Assembly (NCBI GenBank): GCA_947493705.1
Contig: CANLSH010000003.1
Location: forward strand, 62,001-126,000
Direction: 5' to 3'
Source of the DNA: an uncultured Arachnia sp.
GTDB taxonomy: Bacteria; Actinomycetota; Actinomycetes; Propionibacteriales; Propionibacteriaceae
Length of the DNA stretch: 64,000 bases
Part shown: in pieces, positions 9,654 to 18,716 of the stretch
Layout of the letters: each line of letters opens with the position of its first letter
Numbering within the stretch: the stretch's first letter is position 1
The notes under the pieces: generated by a model
What the model was told of the DNA's origin: nothing
The model's database searches: none
What the model saw: only the letters and a program-made list of their open reading frames with translations
Position numbers and translations under genes: made by a program

Positions 9654-9781
9654 GCCACCCCGCAGACCCGCAATCAGGGCGAGTGACAAGGTGATCGGCT
9701 ACTGTCGAGGACACAGACACAAGCACTCGGGTGCCGTGGCTGAGGGCCAGTACGTTGCACGACGAGGCAAGGAGGCCGGAC

Positions 9782-10738
9782 GTGGATTGCTACGTGGAGG
9801 ACCACCTGAACTGGAAACCGGTGACGCCAGCGGATCTGGAGGAGCTTGACTGTCTCCGCGAACAGATCGGTTCGCTGGATGACGCACTGCTCTCGGCAAC
9901 CGAGCGGCCTGTGGACCTGGCCGGGGATGATGGCCTGGACGGCAATTGCATTGGTGGTTGGGACAACTACGGCAGCTTGCTGGCGTTCGGCTGGAACGTT
10001 GTTGATCCGGATCCGGGGTTGGCCCGTGTGACATTGGTGGGCGGGGTTCACCCCACGCATCGCTACCTTGCGATTGGACGCAAGTTGCTGGCGTGGCAAC
10101 AGGCGCGGGCAGTGGAATGGTGGCAAGCCCGTCGGCCCGGCACAGACCTGTGGATGGGGTGCTACGTCGAAGCCGGGCAGCCGGGACTCCACCACAATCT
10201 CAGGAACGCTGGCTTCGTTGTGGAGCGTCACTTTATCGACATGCACCACAGTCTCCGCACTGTTCCTGTGCCGCGCGATGTGGATGGCGTCTCGTTCGTC
10301 CCGTTCGAACACGGGCACAGCGATGAACTGCACACCCTGCATCACCTGTGCTTCGGTGCCGACGTCAATCACGATCACTGGGAGACTTCACTGTCACGCA
10401 TTCGGCCGGACTGGTCCTGGGTTGCACTCACCGATGAGGGGGCAATTGGCTACGTCCTGTCCGGCGATGATGGTGAGGAGGGCCTCGATGCCCCGCTCGA
10501 GGGCTGGACCGAACGACTCGGTGTGCATCCACATCATCGTCGGCGCGGTATTGCAAGCGCGCTCCTTGAGCGAACACTGTTGTCCATGTCTCGATCAGGC
10601 TGCGTCTCTGCCGGTATCGGCGTTGACACCACTGAGCCCGACGCCGGCGTCGCCCTGCAAGCCACACTGGGCTATGAACAGGGAGACAGTGTCCTGCTGA
10701 TGAGCAAGATCGTGACGGCGGGGAAGTCTGTAAGCTGA
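9782..10738 (+). CDS. Two-domain GNAT acetyltransferase (MshD-like size)
   Basis: 318 residues, with two tandem GNAT-type domains. The second has the acetyl-CoA-binding loop ERLGVHPHHRRRGIASALLE (Q/R-X-X-G-X-A). The length and double-domain layout resemble mycothiol synthase MshD (about 315 residues), but I do not see enough to name it. The GTG at 9782 is preceded by AAGGAGG at 9769-9775, six bases away, one of the best ribosome sites in the window, which decides the start over a longer frame from 9731. yebC follows 37 bases downstream, with a candidate promoter of its own at 10731. Possible roles are protein, drug or thiol acetylation. Confidence 0.72.
   Translation: MDCYVEDHLNWKPVTPADLEELDCLREQIGSLDDALLSATERPVDLAGDDGLDGNCIGGWDNYGSLLAFGWNVVDPDPGLARVTLVGGVHPTHRYLAIGRKLLAWQQARAVEWWQARRPGTDLWMGCYVEAGQPGLHHNLRNAGFVVERHFIDMHHSLRTVPVPRDVDGVSFVPFEHGHSDELHTLHHLCFGADVNHDHWETSLSRIRPDWSWVALTDEGAIGYVLSGDDGEEGLDAPLEGWTERLGVHPHHRRRGIASALLERTLLSMSRSGCVSAGIGVDTTEPDAGVALQATLGYEQGDSVLLMSKIVTAGKSVS
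10731..10736 (+). promoter_or_regulatory. -10 element (TAAGCT) upstream of yebC
   Basis: TAAGCT at the very end of the GNAT gene, giving a leader of about 33 bases to the yebC start. Confidence 0.35.
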
Positions 10739-10775
10739 TCTGTGGCAATTGTGATTTCTACCTGAGGCGGGATGC

Positions 10776-11549
10776 ATGTCGGGCCACTCCAAATGGGCTA
10801 CCACCAAACACAAGAAGGCAATCGTCGACGCCAAGCGCGGCAAATTGTTCGCCAAGTTGGTCAAGAATGTGGAAGTAGCTGCACGGATGGGCGGGGGAGA
10901 CCTTGCCGGCAACCCAACTCTGTACGACGCCGTCCAGAAGGCGAAGAAGGCATCAGTCCCCAATGACAATATCGATCGAGCACTCAAACGTGGTGCGGGC
11001 ATCGAGTCCGGTGGCGCGGAATACGAAACCATCATCTATGAGGCCTACGCACCGGCCGGTGTGGCCATGCTGATCGAGTGCCTCACCGACAATCGGAACC
11101 GCTCGGCTTCGGACGTCCGCGTCGCGGTGACACGCAACGGCGGAACCATGGCCGACGTGGGCTCCGTCGGCAGGCTGTTCTCCCGCAAGGGAGTGGTGAC
11201 GGTAGCTGCCCGGCAGGGTGAGGACCTGGTCTCGGAGGACACGGTGATGGAGGCGGCCCTCGATGCCGGCCTCGAGGAAGTTGTGGCGGCGGGTGAGACG
11301 TGGGAGGCCATCTGCGATCCCAATGATCTGGTGGAGGTACGCCGGGCGATCGAGGCCGCAGGGCTCGACTACGACTCGTCCGAGGTTGTGTTCGTCGCCT
11401 CCTTCGACCAGGCGGTGGACGAGGTCGCAGTGGCGGAGAAGGTGTTTCGCATCATTGATGCCCTGGAGGATTCCGACGACGTGCAGAACGTCTTCACCAA
11501 CCTGGACCTCACCCCTGAGGTGGAGGCCGCGTTGAACAGCGACGAATGA
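10776..11549 (+). CDS. yebC: YebC/PmpR-family transcriptional regulator / translation factor
   Basis: 257 residues, the length usual for the family. The hallmark N-terminus [16 protein letters not shown] and [15 protein letters not shown] are present. YebC-type proteins act as DNA-binding regulators and some aid translation of proline stretches. Start ATG has TGAGG upstream. It heads the conserved actinobacterial run yebC-ruvC-ruvA-ruvB. Confidence 0.95.
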   Translation: MSGHSKWATTKHKKAIVDAKRGKLFAKLVKNVEVAARMGGGDLAGNPTLYDAVQKAKKASVPNDNIDRALKRGAGIESGGAEYETIIYEAYAPAGVAMLIECLTDNRNRSASDVRVAVTRNGGTMADVGSVGRLFSRKGVVTVAARQGEDLVSEDTVMEAALDAGLEEVVAAGETWEAICDPNDLVEVRRAIEAAGLDYDSSEVVFVASFDQAVDEVAVAEKVFRIIDALEDSDDVQNVFTNLDLTPEVEAALNSDE

Positions 11550-11573
11550 GTCGGCTCCACGAGGGGTGCTGCC

Positions 11574-12095
11574 ATGCGCGTACTGGGCATTGATCCCGGC
11601 CTGACCAGGTGTGGCGTCGGGATCGTGGACGGCACCGTGGGGCGTCCACCGACGCTGGTCGCCGTGGGGGTCGTTCGCACAGATGCATCCCTCGATGTCG
11701 CCAGCCGGCTCATGGAGATCGCGGCCGGGCTGGACGAGTGGTTCGACACCTACAGGCCTGATGCCGTCGCCATCGAGAGGGTCTTCGCCCAGCACAACCT
11801 GGGCAGCGTGATCGATACGGCACAGGCCTCGGGTGTCGCTGCTCTGGTGGGGGCTCGGCGGGGCCTGCCCGTGGCCTATCACACACCCACGGAGGTCAAG
11901 GCTGCTGTGACAGGCTCCGGAGGTGCGGAGAAGGTGCAGGTGGGAGTGATGGTGGCGCGAATTCTGCGGCTCGATTCCCCGCCTCGGCCCGCGGACGCCG
12001 CGGATGCCCTCGCACTCGCCATCTGCCACGCATGGCGTGGTGGACACACGAACAGATATGCCGCTGCGGCGGCAGAGGCCAGGAGAAAACGTTGA
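11574..12095 (+). CDS. ruvC: Crossover junction endodeoxyribonuclease RuvC
   Basis: 173 residues. RuvC cuts Holliday junctions bound by RuvAB. The RNase-H-like active site is seen in [14 protein letters not shown] at the N-terminus, with AIERVF and [13 protein letters not shown] supplying the further acidic residues. The ATG is 24 bases after the yebC stop, with GAGGGG upstream, and the 3' end overlaps ruvA by 4 bases. Confidence 0.95.
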   Translation: MRVLGIDPGLTRCGVGIVDGTVGRPPTLVAVGVVRTDASLDVASRLMEIAAGLDEWFDTYRPDAVAIERVFAQHNLGSVIDTAQASGVAALVGARRGLPVAYHTPTEVKAAVTGSGGAEKVQVGVMVARILRLDSPPRPADAADALALAICHAWRGGHTNRYAAAAAEARRKR

Positions 12096-12700
12096 TCCAG
12101 CAACTGCGCGGCACCGTCATCGAGGCGGGGGCCACCACGTTCACCATCGACGTCGGCGGTGTTGGGTTCAAGGCGCTGACCACGCCGGCCACGGCTGCGG
12201 GGCTCCGTCTCGGCGAATCGACGACAGTGCACACCTCCCTGGTGGTCCGCGAGGACTCGATGACCTTGTTCGGCTTCGATGACCCGGGGGAGCGGGACGC
12301 CTTCGAACTGGTGCAGACCGCCTCCGGCGTGGGGCCGAAGCTTGCCGTCGCCATCGTCTCGGTGCTGAGCCCGGCAGAGCTCCGCCACGCCGTGAGCTCG
12401 GAGGACCTTGCCCGCTTGTGCAGCGTTCCGGGTATTGGGCGCAAGGGTGCACAGAAGATGGTGATCGAACTGAAGGACAAGGTGCTTCTCCTGGCGGATG
12501 TCACGGGCGAGGCGAAGGCGCCCGCCCCGACGACCGAGGTGTGGCGTGAGCAGGTCTCCGAGGGGTTGCAGGGTCTTGGTTGGTCAACGCGCGATGCCGC
12601 GACGGCGTGCGACAACGTGGCGCATCTCGTCCAGGCCGATCCGTCGATGTCCATCGGTTCCCTCATGCGCTCGGCCCTCAACTCACTGGCCAAGCGATGA
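12092..12700 (+). CDS. ruvA: Holliday junction branch migration protein RuvA
   Basis: 202 residues. RuvA binds four-way junctions and loads RuvB. The start is TTG at 12092: homologues begin [13 protein letters not shown] lies upstream, and the codon overlaps the ruvC stop as TTGA. The helix-hairpin-helix segment [19 protein letters not shown] lies in the middle, and a C-terminal domain contacts RuvB. Overlap with ruvB is ATGA. Confidence 0.94.
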   Translation: MIQQLRGTVIEAGATTFTIDVGGVGFKALTTPATAAGLRLGESTTVHTSLVVREDSMTLFGFDDPGERDAFELVQTASGVGPKLAVAIVSVLSPAELRHAVSSEDLARLCSVPGIGRKGAQKMVIELKDKVLLLADVTGEAKAPAPTTEVWREQVSEGLQGLGWSTRDAATACDNVAHLVQADPSMSIGSLMRSALNSLAKR

Positions 12701-13731
12701 TGGAGCACTCCGAGGTGGACCCCGAGATCGTTGGTGAGGAGCGCGACTTCGAATCAGCGCTGCGCCCCAAGAGTCTCGGCGAGTTCGGGGGGCAGCCACG
12801 GGTGCGCGACCAGTTGGGGCTGGTTCTCGACGCCGCACGGCACCGTGGGCACAGCCCGGACCATGTGTTGCTCTCCGGTCCGCCCGGGCTGGGCAAGACG
12901 ACGCTCGCCATGATCATTGCGGCAGAACTGGGCGTGGCGCTGCGCATCTCATCCGGGCCGGCCATCACCCACGCCGGTGATCTGGCGGCCATACTGTCCG
13001 GGCTCAGCGAGGGGGACGTGCTCTTCCTCGACGAAATCCATCGTCTGGCACGCCCGGCCGAGGAACTGCTGTACCTGGCCATGGAGGACTTCCGGGTGGA
13101 TGTGGTGGTGGGCAAAGGTCCTGGTGCCACCGCCATCCCGATCGAACTGCCACCATTCACCCTCGTGGGTGCCACCACACGCGCCGGTCTGCTTCCGGGT
13201 CCGTTGCGGGACCGTTTCGGCTTCACGGCGCAGCTCGATTTCTACGACGATGTTGATCTCTCACGCATCGTCATCACATCAGCCGCGAAGCTCGGCGTCT
13301 CTGTCCACCATCGTGCCGCCGATGAAATTGCCTCGCGTTCCCGCGGCACCCCTCGTATCGCCAATCGGTTGCTGCGGCGGGTGCGTGACTTCGCGCAGGT
13401 CAAGCATCACCCCGTGGTGGACCTGGAGGTGGCCTGCGCAGCCCTGGAAATGTATGAGGTGGACCAACTGGGACTCGACCGTCTGGACCGTGGCGTCCTC
13501 GATGCCATCTGCCGTCTCTTCGGAGGCGGTCCGGTGGGCCTGTCCACCCTGGCGCTCAGCGTGGGGGAGGAGACGGAAACAGTCTCCGAGGTGGCCGAAC
13601 CGTTCCTCATCCGGGAGGGCCTCATGATGCGGACACCACGCGGACGGGTGGCCACCCGCGCCGGCTGGTCGCACATCGGAATGAAGCCTCCCGCGGAGCC
13701 GATTCCCGGTCTCTTCGACGATGTCGAGTGA
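12697..13731 (+). CDS. ruvB: Holliday junction DNA helicase RuvB
   Basis: 344 residues. AAA+ motor with Walker [10 protein letters not shown] and Walker [10 protein letters not shown], sensor [19 protein letters not shown] and a C-terminal winged helix. Start ATG overlaps ruvA by ATGA. Two adjacent ATG codons occur (12697 and 12700), and either may be used. The operon ends 74 bases before yajC, which has its own -10. Confidence 0.95.
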   Translation: MMEHSEVDPEIVGEERDFESALRPKSLGEFGGQPRVRDQLGLVLDAARHRGHSPDHVLLSGPPGLGKTTLAMIIAAELGVALRISSGPAITHAGDLAAILSGLSEGDVLFLDEIHRLARPAEELLYLAMEDFRVDVVVGKGPGATAIPIELPPFTLVGATTRAGLLPGPLRDRFGFTAQLDFYDDVDLSRIVITSAAKLGVSVHHRAADEIASRSRGTPRIANRLLRRVRDFAQVKHHPVVDLEVACAALEMYEVDQLGLDRLDRGVLDAICRLFGGGPVGLSTLALSVGEETETVSEVAEPFLIREGLMMRTPRGRVATRAGWSHIGMKPPAEPIPGLFDDVE

Positions 13732-13761
13732 GCCCAGTGGGGTACCGGGGGTCTCGTCGGC

Positions 13762-13767
13762 TACAGT
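13762..13767 (+). promoter_or_regulatory. -10 element (TACAGT) upstream of yajC
   Basis: TACAGT in the 74-base gap between ruvB and yajC, leading to a short leader that contains AAGGA before the ATG. Confidence 0.35.
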
Positions 13768-13805
13768 AATCGCTGGCCGCCACGCATATCCATCGAAGGA
13801 CAATC

Positions 13806-14288
13806 ATGGAACCCATCCTGCTCATCGTCGCCATGGGAGCGATCTTCTACTTCCTGATGATCCGTCCGCAGCAGAAGCGCATGAAAGCGCATCAGCAGAC
13901 GATCAGCGAACTGGCGCCCGGCACCCGGGTGCTCCTCACCTCCGGAGTGTTCGCCACGGTGCGCCACCTCGGCGAGCGCCAGGCCATCGTCGAACTGGCG
14001 CCGGGCGTCGAGATCACAATTGTCAAGAGCAACATCGCGCGCCCCACGACCGCTGAGGAGGAGGAGTTCGAGTTCAGTGATGACACCGACGACGAGGTCG
14101 TCACTGATGCCGTGGTCGTGGATGACATCCAGAGCGATGAAGTACTCCTCCCCGAAGACATCGACGCTGACGGCGCAACCGCGACGGATGTGACGTTCGA
14201 CCCGCGCAGTGAAACTGACATCCGTGACGAGGATTCCGGTGACAGGGATATCTCGGCTGAAGAACTCCAGCGCAGGTTCGACAACTGA
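13806..14288 (+). CDS. yajC: Preprotein translocase subunit YajC
   Basis: 160 residues. One N-terminal membrane segment followed by FYFLMIRPQQKRMKAHQ, the family signature, then a small soluble domain and a long acidic tail (EEEEFEFSDDTDDEVV...). YajC joins SecD and SecF in the accessory translocation complex. AAGGA precedes the ATG. The acidic C-terminal extension makes it longer than the ~110 residues of E. coli YajC, as in other actinobacteria. Confidence 0.92.
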   Translation: MEPILLIVAMGAIFYFLMIRPQQKRMKAHQQTISELAPGTRVLLTSGVFATVRHLGERQAIVELAPGVEITIVKSNIARPTTAEEEEFEFSDDTDDEVVTDAVVVDDIQSDEVLLPEDIDADGATATDVTFDPRSETDIRDEDSGDRDISAEELQRRFDN

Positions 14289-14328
14289 GACCTCGTTCTC
14301 ACCCACTCACGAAAAGAAGCAGACAACT

Positions 14329-15903
14329 GTGGCAATTAGCTCCCGCAAATCCCGTCCGGCAGTGGTGCTGCTCCTGCTCCTGGTGGTGCTGGGCATCATG
14401 TTCGCCATCATGGCTGGCACGCGCACCTGGACACCGAAGCTGGGCCTCGACCTCCAGGGAGGCATGACGATCACCCTGAACGCCACCAACTCCACGGTGT
14501 CTGCCGAGTCCCTCGAACTGGCGAAGGACATCATCCAGCAACGAGTCGACGGACTCGGCGTGGGTGAAGCCACTGTGGCCACACAGGGTGATCGCTACAT
14601 TGTTGTCTCAGCTCCGAACGTGCAGCGCGATGACCTCGTCGAACTCGTGGGGGCAACGGCTGAGCTCGCGTTCAGACCGGTCCTCAGCGTTGCACCCAAC
14701 ACGGGTGCTCTCGAACCCGAGGAGGAAGAGGACGGCCCGGGCCTGCCCACGGCGCCCCCGGATCCCGAGGAGGAGGACGAGGGCGTGAAGCTGTCCGTCG
14801 ACGAGGTCCTCGCGTATCAGGCCACTGAGGCGGATCTTGCGGGCTTCGCTGAATACACCTGCGGCGACGACGTGGCGGATACGCTGGATCAGGCGTTCTA
14901 CGCCTGTGATGAGGAAGGACTCCAGAAGTTCCTTCTCGCACCCGTGGCCATCACGGGACAACAGCTTGACTCGGCCACCTCCGGCATCCCCCAGGGCCAG
15001 TTCGCACCGGTGGTCTCCCTGACCCTGGAGTCTGATTCCGCGGCGGACTGGCTGGAGCTGACCGGCGCCCTCGCATCCAAACAGAGCCCACAGGACCAGT
15101 TCGCCGTTGTGCTCGACGGGGTGGTGCAGTCCAACGCCTCGGTGGAGAACCCCATCCCGGGCGGTCGGGCGCAGATCAGCGGCAATTTCACGGACGAGAG
15201 CGCCGCCTCGCTGGCCAATGTCCTGCAGTTCGGTTCTCTGCCGCTCTCGTTCGAACCCTCCCAGGTGGAAAGCGTGTCCCCAACACTGGGTGGTGAACAG
15301 CTGCGCGTGGGCCTCATCGCCGGCATCATCGGACTACTCATTGTTCTCGGCTACTGCTTCGTCTACTACCGGGGCCTGGGCATCGTTGTTCTCGGCTCGT
15401 TGATCGTGGCTGCGTTGAGTACCTACGCTGCCATGGTGCTGCTGGGATCCGCCGTGGGATTCTCCCTCAACCTTCCCGCGATCGCCGGCGCGATCGTCGC
15501 AATCGGCATCACGGCCGATTCGTTCGTCATCTACTTCGAACGCATCCGAGATGAGATCCGCGACGGTCGGAGCCTTCGCTCTGCCATCCAGACCGGCTGG
15601 GTGCGAGCACGTTCCACGATCGTGGTGGCGGACATCGTGAGCCTCCTGTCCGCCGTGGTGCTGTTCATCCTCGCCGTCGGCGGTGTCAAGGGCTTCGCGT
15701 TCATGCTGGGTCTGACGACCCTGATTGACCTCGCCGTGATCTTCTTCTTCACCCACCCGCTCATGCAATTGCTCACCCGCACGAAGTTCTTCGGTGAGGG
15801 ACACAAACTCTCCGGACTGGACGCTGCCCACATGGGTGTCTCCCGGAACTCCCTGCTGGGACGCCGCACCCGCCGCAGAACACCCGTCGCCCAGGAGGCA
15901 TGA
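14329..15903 (+). CDS. secD: Protein translocase subunit SecD
   Basis: 524 residues with six membrane segments. The first membrane segment is followed by GLDLQGGMTITL, the SecD signature, then a large periplasmic-side domain with an acidic Pro/Glu insertion (EPEEEEDGPGLP) and the C-terminal five-helix RND block. It pulls secreted proteins across the membrane using the proton gradient. GTG at 14329 is chosen because it begins just before the first membrane helix (MAISSRKSRPAVVL) and the frame upstream is inside yajC. The ribosome site is weak (AAGAAG). It overlaps secF by ATGA. Confidence 0.92.
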   Translation: MAISSRKSRPAVVLLLLLVVLGIMFAIMAGTRTWTPKLGLDLQGGMTITLNATNSTVSAESLELAKDIIQQRVDGLGVGEATVATQGDRYIVVSAPNVQRDDLVELVGATAELAFRPVLSVAPNTGALEPEEEEDGPGLPTAPPDPEEEDEGVKLSVDEVLAYQATEADLAGFAEYTCGDDVADTLDQAFYACDEEGLQKFLLAPVAITGQQLDSATSGIPQGQFAPVVSLTLESDSAADWLELTGALASKQSPQDQFAVVLDGVVQSNASVENPIPGGRAQISGNFTDESAASLANVLQFGSLPLSFEPSQVESVSPTLGGEQLRVGLIAGIIGLLIVLGYCFVYYRGLGIVVLGSLIVAALSTYAAMVLLGSAVGFSLNLPAIAGAIVAIGITADSFVIYFERIRDEIRDGRSLRSAIQTGWVRARSTIVVADIVSLLSAVVLFILAVGGVKGFAFMLGLTTLIDLAVIFFFTHPLMQLLTRTKFFGEGHKLSGLDAAHMGVSRNSLLGRRTRRRTPVAQEA

Positions 15904-17030
15904 TGACCAACGCCAAACTGGGTCTGGCCCACCGTCTGTACTCGGGTCAGGTGAGCTATGACTTCGTGAAGAACCGCAAGCTCTGGTACACATTCTCGGC
16001 CATCCTGCTGAGCATCTCAATCCTCGCGCTCGTGATCCGTGGGCTGACGCTCGGCATCGAGTTCGTGGGTGGCACTGACTTCCAGGCACCCACGCAGGTG
16101 ACCGCGAACACAGTGGAGAACGTTCGTCAGGCGGTGGACGAGTTCGAGGTCGAAGATCTCAACGCCGCCGTCTTCACGATCGGCGACGACGCCGTCCGCA
16201 TCCAGACGCGGATCCTGAATCCCGACGAGACGGCCACCCTGCGTGCCTCGATCGCTGAGCTCACGGGAGCCGATCCGGCCGAGGTCACCTACAACGCCAT
16301 CGGGGCCTCCTGGGGCCAGCAGGTCTCGCAGCAGGCCACGATCGCACTCGTGGTCTTCATCGTGCTGGTCATGGCGCTGATCTGGATATGGTTCCGGGAC
16401 TGGAAGATGTCGGTGGCTGCCATCATCGCCCTGGCCCACGACCTGATTGTGACCATCGGTATCTATGCGCTCATCGGCTTCACCGTCACGCCCGCCACCG
16501 TCATCGGGGTCCTGACCATCCTTGGCTACTCCCTCTACGACACAGTGGTGGTGTTCGACAAGATCAAGGAGAACGTCCAGGGGTTGGAGGACACAAACAA
16601 GACGTACTCAGAGGCGGCGAACCTTGGTATCAACCAGGTGCTGGTGCGATCCATCAACACCACCATCATCGGTGTGCTGCCCGTGGCGGCCCTGCTGACT
16701 GCCGGGTCTGTCCTCAGCAGCGGGCCGTTGCAGGATCTGGGCCTCGCACTCTTCGTCGGCATGCTCGTTGGCGCCTACAGCTCGATCTTCATCGCGACCC
16801 CCGTGCTCACCACCTTCAAGGAGAACGAGCCTGCACAGGTGGAACATCGTGCCACCCTGCAGCGCCGCTCGGAGCGTGCCGCGCTGAAGGCCAACCGTCG
16901 CTCGGACACCCTGGTGATGGAGGCGGACGCCTCCGGCGGTGCAACGGCGGTGACCCCGCACGGACCCCGCACTCAGCCACGCGGGGGCGCATCCCGCGCG
17001 GAGCGGAAGAAGCGGCCGGGGGATCGATGA
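15900..17030 (+). CDS. secF: Protein translocase subunit SecF
   Basis: 376 residues, six membrane segments. GIEFVGGTDFQ after the first helix is the SecF signature, and the later TVIGVLTILGYSLYDTVVVFD and SINTTIIGVLPVAAL are typical of the RND fold. Two adjacent ATG codons (15900, 15903): AGGAGG at 15893-15898 sits better for the second. A basic, Arg-rich C-terminal tail is present. It overlaps apt by ATGA. Confidence 0.94.
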   Translation: MMTNAKLGLAHRLYSGQVSYDFVKNRKLWYTFSAILLSISILALVIRGLTLGIEFVGGTDFQAPTQVTANTVENVRQAVDEFEVEDLNAAVFTIGDDAVRIQTRILNPDETATLRASIAELTGADPAEVTYNAIGASWGQQVSQQATIALVVFIVLVMALIWIWFRDWKMSVAAIIALAHDLIVTIGIYALIGFTVTPATVIGVLTILGYSLYDTVVVFDKIKENVQGLEDTNKTYSEAANLGINQVLVRSINTTIIGVLPVAALLTAGSVLSSGPLQDLGLALFVGMLVGAYSSIFIATPVLTTFKENEPAQVEHRATLQRRSERAALKANRRSDTLVMEADASGGATAVTPHGPRTQPRGGASRAERKKRPGDR

Positions 17031-17563
17031 GCACAACCAGGGCAGAAAAACTGCGCGCCCTCATCCGCGACGTACCGGACTTCCCGGAGCCGGGTGTGGT
17101 GTTCAAAGACATCACACCATTACTGGCCCATGCGGATGCCTTCCAGGCCTCCATCGACGAACTCGTGGCCTCGGCCCCCGGCGGTATTGACGTCGTCGTG
17201 GGAATGGAGGCTCGTGGGTTCATCTTCGCGGCGCCTGTCGCACTGGCACTGGGTGCCGGATTCGTACCGGTACGCAAACCCGGCAAACTCCCGGGTGACG
17301 TCATTTCCCAGGGATTCGAACTGGAATACGGAACAGCCGAGCTGCATGTCCGCCGGGACGCCATTGTCTCAGGCGCCCGCGTCCTGGTGGTCGACGACGT
17401 CCTGGCCACCGGTGGCACCGTCGGCGCCACCGCGAAGCTTCTGGAGCAGCTGGGCGCCGATCTGGTGCATGTCAGCGTCCTGTTGGAACTGGGTTTCCTC
17501 AAGGGGCGGGAGCGTTTGCACTCCTGGGGTATCAGCAACTGCAGCGCGGTCCTGAGCGTCTGA
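17027..17563 (+). CDS. apt: Adenine phosphoribosyltransferase
   Basis: 178 residues. Salvages adenine to AMP using PRPP. The PRPP-binding loop VLVVDDVLATGGT and GMEARGFIFAAP are intact. It overlaps secF and is followed after 4 bases by the potassium-channel gene. In other actinobacteria apt usually sits directly before rel. Confidence 0.93.
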   Translation: MSTTRAEKLRALIRDVPDFPEPGVVFKDITPLLAHADAFQASIDELVASAPGGIDVVVGMEARGFIFAAPVALALGAGFVPVRKPGKLPGDVISQGFELEYGTAELHVRRDAIVSGARVLVVDDVLATGGTVGATAKLLEQLGADLVHVSVLLELGFLKGRERLHSWGISNCSAVLSV

Positions 17564-17567
17564 GCCC

Positions 17568-18653
17568 ATGAACAGACGACGCGCCGACAAGCCGAAACCC
17601 ACCGAGCGTGGTGGCGGCACCTCGTTGGTCAGCATGCCCCGGCTCCGGGAGCATCCACTGCGGGAGTTGGCGCGTCGCGCCATCATCGCAGCTCTGCTGC
17701 TGGCCGTGAGCACCCTTGTCGTCTGGGTGGATCGCGCTGCCTACGTGGACAACACCGCGGGCGACGGCGTCAGCCTGATTGATGCCCTCTACTACTCGAC
17801 TGTCACGATCACCACCACCGGCTACGGGGACATCACTCCGCTGGCTCCGCATGCCCGGCTCATCAACGCCCTTGTGATCACCCCCATGAGGATCGCGTTC
17901 CTCGTGCTGTTGGTCGGCACCACCATTGAGGTCCTCGCCAACGAGGGCAGCCGAATCGTCCGCGACCTGCGGTGGAGGAGAACAATGCGCAATCACGTCG
18001 TCGTCATTGGATACGGAACCAAGGGTCGTAGCGCCGTCAACACCATGCGTCGCCACGGGCAGGCTGCCGAGAAGATCGTGGTGGTGGATCACAACGCGCT
18101 GGCGGTCAACGACGCCAACCTGGATGGCATCGCTGCTTTCCAGGGGGACGCTGGACGACGTGACCTCCTGCGCCGGGCGGAGATCAGCAAGGCCAAGGAA
18201 GTGGTCATCTGTCTGGATCGCGATGATGCCGCCATCCTCACCACCCTCATGGTGCGCCAGCTCAACCCGCAGGCCGGGGTCACCGTCTCAGTTCGGGAAC
18301 ATGAGAACGTGCCCCTGGTGAAGCAGTCGGGTGCCACGTCCGTGGTGACGAGCTCTGACACGGTGGGACGACTCATGGGCCTGTCCGCCATTGGACCAGA
18401 GCTGGGCGCCATCATCCAGGACCTCCTGACGAGTGGCACCGGCCTGGAGGTGACGCAACGTCAGGCGAGGCCCGACGAGGTGGGTGCCAACCCCAGCGGC
18501 ATTGGCAACGAGCGCGTCATCGGCGTGGTGCGCAACGGGACCCTGCGTCGCTTCTACGATTCCACGGCTGCTCGCATCGAATCGGGCGACCAGTTGATCG
18601 TTGTACGCAAATCGGTCAATACCGTCGAAGGTCTGCGAGATCTGGACGAGTGA
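17568..18653 (+). CDS. Two-helix potassium channel with TrkA/RCK (NAD-binding) domains
   Basis: 361 residues. An N-terminal membrane segment (RRAIIAALLLAVSTLVVWV), the selectivity filter TTTGYGD, and a second segment form the pore. HVVVIGYGTKGRS begins a TrkA-N (RCK) Rossmann domain, and a TrkA-C-like region follows, ending around DQLIVV. This is a K+ channel gated by a cytosolic ligand such as a nucleotide. It sits between apt and rel, a place where many relatives have no extra gene. No strong ribosome site is seen; it is probably co-translated with apt. Confidence 0.88.
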   Translation: MNRRRADKPKPTERGGGTSLVSMPRLREHPLRELARRAIIAALLLAVSTLVVWVDRAAYVDNTAGDGVSLIDALYYSTVTITTTGYGDITPLAPHARLINALVITPMRIAFLVLLVGTTIEVLANEGSRIVRDLRWRRTMRNHVVVIGYGTKGRSAVNTMRRHGQAAEKIVVVDHNALAVNDANLDGIAAFQGDAGRRDLLRRAEISKAKEVVICLDRDDAAILTTLMVRQLNPQAGVTVSVREHENVPLVKQSGATSVVTSSDTVGRLMGLSAIGPELGAIIQDLLTSGTGLEVTQRQARPDEVGANPSGIGNERVIGVVRNGTLRRFYDSTAARIESGDQLIVVRKSVNTVEGLRDLDE

Positions 18654-18669
18654 GCATCGCGATGCTGGG

Positions 18670-18675
18670 TAGACT
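18670..18675 (+). promoter_or_regulatory. -10 element (TAGACT) upstream of rel
   Basis: TAGACT in the gap after the channel gene, with a leader of about 35 bases that contains GAGGAGG before the ATG. Confidence 0.35.
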
Positions 18676-18716
18676 TGGCCACTGACGAGCTTGGTGGATG
18701 ATTGAGGAGGTGCGCC

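Noticed and set aside
16388..17026. Long N-terminal extension of the apt frame
   Set aside because: It runs through secF out of frame, and apt homologues start at 17027, where ATGA overlap is found.
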